Below the pieces are notes generated by a model, which worked only from the letters and a program-made list of their open reading frames with translations, ran no database searches and was not told the DNA's origin. Both the position numbers and the translations under genes were made by a program. Shown in pieces: positions 1 to 7,500 of a stretch of DNA of 17,190 nt. Origin of the DNA: JBFMHD01 sp040752395 [NCBI: Candidatus Hydrogenedentota bacterium] (lineage in GTDB: Bacteria; JBFMHD01); the NCBI GenBank assembly GCA_040752395.1, contig JBFMHD010000031.1, positions 1-17,190 on the forward strand. The letters are read 5' to 3'. How positions within the stretch are numbered: the stretch's first letter is position 1; every line of letters starts with the position of its first letter.

Positions 1-128
1 TGCGGATAATCTTTGATTTATCGAGTGGTAGTGATGTATCGGTTGATGTAGGAGACACTGCTAATAAGGCTGATAAAGGACAGGATACAGACAAAGGATA
101 TATGAGTTTCATAGTGAGGATAAAGTAA
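1..128 (+). CDS. 3' end of an unrecognised protein gene (partial)
   Basis: The reading frame is open from position 3 to the TAA at 126-128, giving 41 residues of a C-terminus; the start lies outside the window. The tail is rich in Asp, Ser, Gly and Thr and ends in a short beta-strand-like stretch, SFIVRIK. This resembles the last strand of the sorting domains in the two giant proteins downstream (ending ITLIK and KFAIIR), so it could be another secreted or surface protein, but the fragment is too short to assign a family. It is on the same strand as the rest of the cluster and is separated from the next gene by about 300 bp with strong inverted repeats, so it may belong to a different transcript. 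Confidence 0.6.
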   Translation, partial: RIIFDLSSGSDVSVDVGDTANKADKGQDTDKGYMSFIVRIK

Positions 129-138
129 TTATAAGAAT

Positions 139-161
139 TACACAGACCGCTCATCTGTGTA
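139..161 (+). terminator. Hairpin just after the first stop codon, possible terminator
   Basis: TACACAGA (139-146) pairs perfectly with TCTGTGTA (154-161) around a 7-base loop, 10 bases after the TAA at 126-128. The position fits a transcription terminator for the upstream gene. The following sequence (GTGTTTAAAC) has only a short T run, so it is not a textbook Rho-independent terminator. It could instead be an mRNA-stabilising hairpin. Confidence 0.4.
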
Positions 162-163
162 GT

Positions 164-183
164 GTTTAAACTTAAGTTTAAAC
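164..183. other. Perfect 20-bp palindrome
   Basis: The sequence GTTTAAACTTAAGTTTAAAC equals its own reverse complement over all 20 bases: two GTTTAAAC half sites around TTAA. It starts three bases after the preceding hairpin. Such symmetry fits a binding site for a dimeric DNA-binding protein or a cruciform/hairpin element. No binding protein can be named from the window. Confidence 0.5.
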
Positions 184-201
184 CTTCTTCTCCAAAAGAG
201 T

Positions 202-230
202 TCCAGCTGGGTTAACCCGGCCCAGCTGGA
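202..230. other. GC-rich inverted repeat with nested palindromes
   Basis: TCCAGCTGGG (202-211) and CCCAGCTGGA (221-230) form a perfect 10-bp stem around a 9-base loop. Each arm contains the palindrome CCAGCTGG (203-210 and 222-229), and GGGTTAACCC (209-218) is a third palindrome bridging arm and loop. It is conspicuously GC-rich in an AT-rich spacer. It could end transcription of the upstream gene (although no T run follows) or serve as an operator for the genes downstream; the sequence does not decide between these. Confidence 0.5.
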
Positions 231-283
231 TTGTAGAGTTCAAATTGCGGGTTTTAAAGATGAAATATGGAGATAGAAGTCAG

Positions 284-419
284 TTTAAGTACTGAAGTAC
301 CAATGACTAATGACTATTTTATAGAGTGGTCAGTAGTCAATTGAGGTATTTAAGTACTAAGGCCGAAGTAGTAAGGGTCTTTAGACCCGAGGCAGTGAGT
401 GGTTAGTAGTCAATTCAGG
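284..419. repeat. Two degenerate copies of a ~65-70 bp spacer unit
   Basis: Two units lie head to tail, at 284-346 and 349-419. Both begin with TTTAAGTACT followed by GA or AA (284-295, 349-360). Both end with a 23-bp segment, 324-346 and 397-419, matching at 21 of 23 positions (core AGTAGTCAATT). Within the first unit, CAATGACTAATGAC (301-314) is an imperfect inverted repeat of 329-343. Within the second, GGGTCT/AGACCC (375-388) forms a tight hairpin. The second copy runs into the ribosome-binding site of the discoidin gene, so these units form part of its leader. No convincing -35/-10 promoter pair was found. Confidence 0.5.
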
Positions 420-422
420 AGG
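417..422 (+). promoter_or_regulatory. Shine-Dalgarno AGGAGG setting the GTG start at 430
   Basis: A full consensus AGGAGG ends 7 bases before GTG 430, which is ideal spacing. The in-frame TTG at 424 is only one base after the motif and cannot use it. This places the start of the discoidin-domain protein at GTG 430. Confidence 0.8.
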
Positions 423-429
423 TTTGAAC

Positions 430-1554
430 GTGTATAAACATCTTATTATTGGGATTAGTTGCTTAATCGTGATGACTTATGCAGGGATTGGCCTTGGTCA
501 AAACAAGTTAATTGAGGAGATAAAGATACTCGATGTATCTAAGAATACTATAACTGTATATTTTAAAACAACGAGACCGAGTTCTGGTGTTGTGAAATAT
601 GGGATGTTTAAAACCAAGCTTGATAATATTACCTATAGTATAGGTCCGGCCACGGAGCATTATGGTACTATGGTAGATTTACAGGAAGGGAGTGAGGTAT
701 GGTTCAGGATTGAATGTACTGATACAGCAGGTGTTATGGAAACCACTAATATATATAAGGAAGAGACTAAAGGGATTCCACCCTTGAGACTTATAAGATC
801 AGATGTTGAAGGGGTAACAGATTCTGGGGGTATGGTGGTGGTTATAACTAATTTACCAACAAAACTATGGTTTGAGGCGAGTATGGATATAAAGAAGTTA
901 AGAGAGATAGTGGAGGAGACAGAACAATGGAGTGGTGTATATAGATCATATCATCCTATTTATATAAATGGTCATAAGATTAGATTAGATGCGTTCCCGC
1001 CTCTTACAGATGTTTATTATAGATTTTCAGCAGAAGACACGCTGGGTAGGAGCCTGAGATCAGATATTTTGTCCTTCAAAACAAATGAATTAAATGTAGC
1101 TATCTATAAACCAGTTGAAGGTAATTTTGATAATCCGCGATTAGTTACTGATGGGGGATTAAATTATTTTAATAGCATGGCAACGAGTGGAGACCCTATG
1201 TATAAAGAGCAATGGATTATAGTTGATTTAGAGGATTTTGTTGAAATCGATAAAATTATAACTTATTGGAGAAGTATAACAAGGCCGCTTGATTTTGATA
1301 TATATGGTAGTTTTGATAAAGAGAATTGGAAACCTATAGCAGAGCATTTAACAACAGATAGTGGAACAGGTGGTTTAAGCCAGACAGGGGACCCATTACA
1401 TATACTTACAGTTGATGCTAAAGGAGTTATGTATAGATACTTAAAGCTATATATACCAAAAGGTGCTAAATATTTTAAGAAAAGGAGGGGATTAGACTTT
1501 GTTCAATTATTTGAGATAAAGGTGTATCCGGTTGTGAGGATGAAAGAAAGATAA
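430..1554 (+). CDS. Secreted protein with FN3-like domains and a C-terminal F5/8 type C (discoidin) domain
   Basis: The gene encodes 374 residues from GTG 430, chosen because AGGAGG sits 7 bases upstream. Residues 1 to about 22 form a signal peptide with a hydrophobic core LIIGISCLIVMTYAGIG. Residues about 25-115 and 117-220 look like two fibronectin-III / purple-acid-phosphatase-N-like beta domains. Residues about 222-368 match a discoidin fold: the opening NVAIYKPVEGNFDNPRLVTDG, then EQWIIVDL, the DFDIYGSFDKENW strand pattern, and the closing YRYLKLYI ... FEIKVYPV. These domains usually bind carbohydrate or other surface ligands, so an extracellular binding role is inferred. The protein lacks the C-terminal sorting domain of its giant neighbours and ends in a basic tail (RMKER). 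It is followed after 18 bp by the first giant gene, implying co-transcription. No catalytic domain is visible. Confidence 0.8.
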   Translation: MYKHLIIGISCLIVMTYAGIGLGQNKLIEEIKILDVSKNTITVYFKTTRPSSGVVKYGMFKTKLDNITYSIGPATEHYGTMVDLQEGSEVWFRIECTDTAGVMETTNIYKEETKGIPPLRLIRSDVEGVTDSGGMVVVITNLPTKLWFEASMDIKKLREIVEETEQWSGVYRSYHPIYINGHKIRLDAFPPLTDVYYRFSAEDTLGRSLRSDILSFKTNELNVAIYKPVEGNFDNPRLVTDGGLNYFNSMATSGDPMYKEQWIIVDLEDFVEIDKIITYWRSITRPLDFDIYGSFDKENWKPIAEHLTTDSGTGGLSQTGDPLHILTVDAKGVMYRYLKLYIPKGAKYFKKRRGLDFVQLFEIKVYPVVRMKER

Positions 1555-1570
1555 CGAAAGAAGCAAGAAG
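1542..1570 (+). repeat. Purine-rich spacer element, copy 1
   Basis: An almost pure A/G stretch covers the last codons and stop of the discoidin gene and the gap to the next gene. It has two parts: GAAAGAAAGATAACGAAA (1542-1559), matching 10152-10169 at 17 of 18 positions, and GAAGCAAGAAG (1560-1570), identical to 10131-10141. The two parts occur in opposite order at the later site. The GAAG/AGAAG cores could act as weak ribosome standby sites. Confidence 0.55.
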
Positions 1571-1572
1571 TA

Positions 1573-4500
1573 GTGAAATTTATGGTTAAACAAGTTATTG
1601 GTCTTTGTAAGAAGGCCAGATGGAAACAAAAAATTAAAAGGGTTCTTTTGCCAGGCACTGCTATAAGTGTATTTTTATTTAGTATTTTATTATTAAGTAG
1701 CAGTGGAGTATATGGTGTTAATGATCCCAATTATACGCCTTATCAAAGTCTTATCATCCATGGTGGTGATACGATAGGTGCATTATTCCCGGAGTTAAAC
1801 GTCGTTGATACGTTCCCTGATGCTATAATGTATTATGGCAACAATCCAAAGGATGGTTGCGGGACCACATTAATTGTTGTGGTACCGCGTAATGCGCCGA
1901 CCTGTTCCCCGGTGCCTCAATTAACACCTGATAGTGATGTCATTGTAGATTCTATCTATTTTGTTGTTTTAGAGACAGACACTTTTGATACAAGTGCAAA
2001 GGTTGCTGATACCGCTTATCTTATACATACAATCTATAATTTTGCTAACACCACTGATAGTTTTTCATTCAGGATTTATTTATCAGATACAATAGATTAT
2101 GATTCAGCTGGTGTTTACTATGATGCAGATACTGATGGTGTATTAGATACAACCGATCCTCTAATAACAACCACTTCTACTATGAATCAGGGTGATACTA
2201 TGCAAATCATCATACCAATATTAATATCGCCTCATACAACTTTACCTGATACCTGTCTTGTAAGGATCGAGGTATGGTCTATATATCATTCAACTTATAT
2301 GAAACCTGATTCTGATGTAGCTGATACTTCTTATGACATAGTAACCGCAACTGTGGGCGACATAGATTCATTTGTTATAAGTTCTCCGACGTATAATGTT
2401 ACAGCAGGTATTAATTTTATTCTATACATAACACCAGTTGACCCGGCTTGGAACCCGATATATGGATATTCAGGGGACTCAATGTATAGTACATCAAGAG
2501 ACACCATAACACCTGATCGGGTGTTAAATACTTTTACTCAGGGTGATGGTTATACAATTGAGAATGTTTCGATAACAAAGACAGGTTATATCACTATCAC
2601 TGTGCAGGATGGTTTGGGTCATTATGGTATCATAGGTTTAAACGTTGAGCCTGATACTATTGGTAGTTTCTTAATCTCTTCGAGTTCAGGTATAGTGACA
2701 GCAGGTTGGGGCTTCAATCTCTCCATAACAGCGTTTGACAGATGGGGTAATCAAGCTAATGATACATCATTCAGGGATACAGCGTTCTTTAGTGTCACAA
2801 CAGGTTGCTCAATTACGCCAGAGGTAACAGGAGAGTTTAGAGCCGGGACCGTAGCTTTATCTAATGTTACACTTAATAGAACAGGGACTATTACAATAAC
2901 AGTGTATTATGCTAATGCTATTGGTACAACAACTCTCTGGGTCGAGCCAGACACCACGCAATACTTTGCATTGAGTACTGATACGTCAATTGTAGCGATT
3001 GGAGAGAATTTCAATCTAAGCATAACAGCGTATGACAGGTTCGGGAATATCAACTGGAACCATAGTGATTCAGTAACATTGATAGTATCGAAGGGCGATA
3101 TTTCACCGGATACGACAGCAGGATTTACAAGTGGTATAAAGACATTAGCAGTTAGTTTGAGTCAGAGCGGCACAATAACAATAACAGCGTATACGAATGA
3201 AGGCAAGTATGGTACGACGAGTATAGTTGTGGCGCCTATAGGTGTTGAGTATTTTATAATAACAGCGAATGTGAATTCGATTACAGCAGGTTATGGGTTT
3301 AGTTTATACATTACAGCGTATGACCAGTACAACAATGTGAACCTTGATTTCGAGGATAGTGCGAGTTTGAGTGTTTCGACAGGTGTAATTGTTCCGAGTA
3401 TAACAGATACTTTTACTTCAGGCACGTGTGCGATGTCAGGTGTCACGATAGATAAAGCAGGTACGCAGGTTATCCGTGTTGCGTATGGTGTAGCCGAGGG
3501 CACCACAGTGATTTATATTATACCAGATACACCGACATATTTCATAGTAAGTTCAGTTTCAGAGATAGTAGCAGGTGATACATTTAATCTATACATAACA
3601 GCTTATGACCGGTTCTGGAACATATCAACAGTGTATAGTGATAGTGTAAAGCTGATAGTAGATACTGGTAATATAGTTCCTGATAGTGCATACGGATTTA
3701 CAGATGGTATAAAGGTGCAGGCTGTGAGTGTAACGAAGACAGGGACGAGGGTAATAACAGTGACAGATGCGAATAATTATGCTACTGGGACGACAACCAT
3801 CTATGTGACACCGGATTCGACAGCATATTTTGAGATTAGCGGTCCGGACACAGTATTAACAGGTGATACATTTATATTACAGATAACAGCGTATGATAGG
3901 TTTTGGAACATACAGACAGAGTTTGACAGCAAGATATTGTTCTATATTTCTGATGGTAATATATATCCGGATATATCAGGTAACTTCAGTTCAGGGTTCA
4001 GGGAGGAGAGTGTCTCGATAACAAAGACAGGGGATAGCATAGTAATAACGTGTTCAGATCCGATAACAGGTTCGTATGACACATTTGTGATTCAGGTATT
4101 ACCGTCAGAGTTAAGTTATTTTATGATAAGTTCAGATTCAGTGGTTGTGACAGCTGGTTATAGTTTCAGGTTAGATGTAACAGCGTTTGACAGATTCGGG
4201 AACGTGAAGACAGATTACACTGGCGATGCGTATCTTGAGGTGAGTTCAGGTACGATAACACCAGTGATGACAGGTAATTTCACAGGTGGTACGGTTACAG
4301 TATATCCAGTAACTTTAACTCGTTCTGGTACGATAACAATAACAGTAGAGACAGGTACTATTTTTGGTACGATGCAGATCTGGGTCGAGCCAGACACCAC
4401 GCAATACTTTACGTTATCTACGGATACGAGCATAGTAGTGGCAGGTAATTCCTTTGTTTTAGGAATCACAGCGTATGACAGATTCGATAATATTAACTGG

Positions 4501-7500
4501 AATTATCTTGATACAGTTTCTATTTTAGCATCTGATGGAATAATATATCCTGATACTGCGAGATTCAGTACTTATGGTGGTACGGTTGTTTTATCTGCTG
4601 TGAGTCTTACGAAGGTAGGGAATATTACAATAACTGCGATTAACAATTCTGGTAGGTTCGGGACTACAACGATTCAGGTTATACCTGCGGCTGTTGACCA
4701 TTTTATCTTAAGTGCTTCAGTTACAAACATTACAGCAGGTTATCCATTTATTCTAAACATTACTGCCTATGATGAGTTCAACAATCTTCAGACTTTATTT
4801 AACAACAGCGCTTATTTGACTGTTACTGCCGGAACGATTACACCATCTATAACCGCTGCATTTACTTCAGGTACTATAACGATTACTGGTGTTACAATAG
4901 ACAGAGCAGGAACACAGACAATAACCTGTTATTATGGTTCTGCCACTGGTACCACAGTAATTTATATCATTCCAGATACGCCTACATATTTTGTTCTCAA
5001 AGTATCATCCTCGGCTGTAGCTGGTGATACTTTCTCATTAGAGATAACAGCGTGTGACAGGTTTAGGAATGTATCAACTCTTTATAACGAGACAGCGAGT
5101 ATATCAACCGATACAGGTATAGGTGCATGGATCTATCCGACTTGGACCTCGAATTTCGTTAACGGTACAACAGTGGTTTATGTTTCAATCAATCGAACCG
5201 GGACCCGAACGATTACAGTAAGAGACATCTGGGATTATGGCACAGGCACGACATCAATCCTTATAACACCTGATTCAACATCGTATTTTGTAATAGCTAT
5301 GTCTGATACAGTAAGAGCTGGTGTCCCATTCCAGATGCAGATAACCGCTTATGATATATTTGATAATATCCAGACGAATTTCGATGATACTGTAAAAATC
5401 GAGATATCTTCTGGTACGATATACCCGAGTGTGACAGGTAATTTCAACCAGGGAGTTATTGTTGTGAACAATGTTACTGTCACAAAAATAGGTGCTGTAG
5501 TAATAACCTGTATTGATGGTTCGTCAGCTACCACAGCTACAGGGACTAAACCTGTTTACGTATTACCTGGTATATTATCTTATTTTGTAGTCACCACAGA
5601 TACACCAGAGATACCTGCAGGCGAAACATTCAGCATAACCATAACTGCTTATGATTCTATCGGTAATATAAAGACCGATTCAAATATTTATATCTCATTA
5701 CTGGTTAATTTAGGTGTTATCACTCCGACTATAGCTGATACTATGTTAGACAGTGGAACTGTAACAATACAGAATGTTACTTTGACAAAGACTGGTACAG
5801 TGACTATCACAGCATATTATTACAGTGGGGTTGATACTGTTTATGGAGCTGATACAATTCTTGTAACTCCTGGTAGCTTAAGTTACTTTATTATCTCAGT
5901 CGATACAAATAACCTGCAATTAGGCGACTCATTTATTTTATATGTTACTGCTTATGACAGGTTTGCTAATATAAGGTTAAATAAATTTGATACGGCGATT
6001 ATTACAACAGATGATCCAGCAGAGGATCAGGAAACGCCTGCATTCTTAATAATGGGTGATTCAGGTTGCACAACTACTGTCTGTTATATAGTAGCCCAAC
6101 CCAATACTACAACAATAGTGATTGTACAAAATGGAGAGGCTCAAGGCACAGTACCGATTATTTTAAGTTTCGAGGGTATATATACTTTAGAGTTAAGCAT
6201 ACCTGATACTACCATAGAAGCAGGCACGCCATTTACTTTAAGGGTAACAGCTGTTGACCCATTTGGTTATCCGATTGCAACTATTACAGGCGATACTTCG
6301 GCCTCGTATTTCTATTTCAGGATATTAGGTGGTGGGCCTGAAGATGTGGAGCCAGATACTTTCGCATTCCCGATAGAATTCAATGATGGTTATTATGAAA
6401 CCAACATACTTATTATAACTCAGGCAGGAGTAGACACTTTAGAAGTGAGTATACAAAGTTATGCTCCTTTTGGTGTAAAAACAGAGTATCCTTGCAAAAT
6501 AGATGTAGATGTTGATCCTGCAGAACATACACGATACGGCGTATCTATTGTTGGCGGTGATACTGAGATCACAGCAGGTGAGACATTTGCTTTACAGGTT
6601 AGTGCCTGGGATACCTGGGCTAACCTGGTCCCGATAAATGGAGGTACTGTAAGTATCTATGCTTATATAGACTTTGAAACAGTCCCAATATTAACCAATG
6701 CCTCCGGTGTTCTTAATAATGGTACCTGTGTTACGATCGAGATATTATATCGAACAGGTACAACACAGATAATAGTCTATGATACCTTAGCTAGAACTGG
6801 TACTCTCACACCACTTATTATATTACCTGCAGAACTACATCATTTTGTTATAGATACTCCTGTATTTCCAACAGCTGGTGTATGGTTTACACTTAAAGTT
6901 ACAGCAAGAGATATCTATGAAAATCTTGTAACTTCATATACAGGCAAAGTAGATTTTGAAGTAACAGAGATACAGTCTGGTCTTCAGTATCCTATACAAC
7001 CACAACAGAGTAATCAATTTACAAATGGTGTACTGGTACAGAGCGTATCAATCACTTATGGTGGAACCGTTGTTTTAACCGTGAAAGACTCTGTTACTCC
7101 TTCGGATTCAGGAAGTATTATATTCTTTATATCTTTATATAGTGGAGTTGAGCTAACAGGTGGTGATACGCTTTATTTATATCCTGGTGAAAGAGGATAT
7201 ATAACATTAATAGTGAAAAATTATGGTGAGGGTGTAGATATATTTGATCTTAGTATAGCGCAGGATTATGATTTTGCTGTGAAATTTATTCAGGATGATG
7301 ACCAGGACAATAAACATGATGAAAGCGAAACCACAGAGTTACCAGCTTATACTGATTTAATATATCCGTTGGATACCTATTCATTCTTTGTCTATGTTGA
7401 TGTCCCATCAACTACGCAGGTATTACTTTATAATTATATAATAGTTGCTGCTACCTCGAGAGCAAATAACAGCAAGACAGATACAGAGCGTAGTTTAGTG

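Noticed and set aside
164-230. Restriction-site-like palindromes (GTTTAAAC, CTTAAG, CAGCTG, GTTAAC) suggesting vector polylinker
   Set aside because: The surrounding sequence is AT-rich native-looking spacer with no vector genes, and the sites form natural inverted repeats.
424-429. TTG start at 424 for the discoidin-domain protein
   Set aside because: It lies one base after AGGAGG, too close for initiation; GTG 430 has ideal spacing.
129-429. A sigma-70 promoter for the discoidin gene
   Set aside because: I could not find a -35/-10 pair with reasonable match and 16-18 bp spacing; a promoter of another type may exist.
430-465. Lipoprotein signal in the discoidin-domain protein (Cys in GISC)
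   Set aside because: The residues before the Cys do not fit a lipobox and the Cys is too early, within the hydrophobic core.
2371-7140. Regular repeats as a CRISPR array or DNA satellite
   Set aside because: The periodicity is about 290-300 bp in one continuous reading frame and encodes conserved protein modules.
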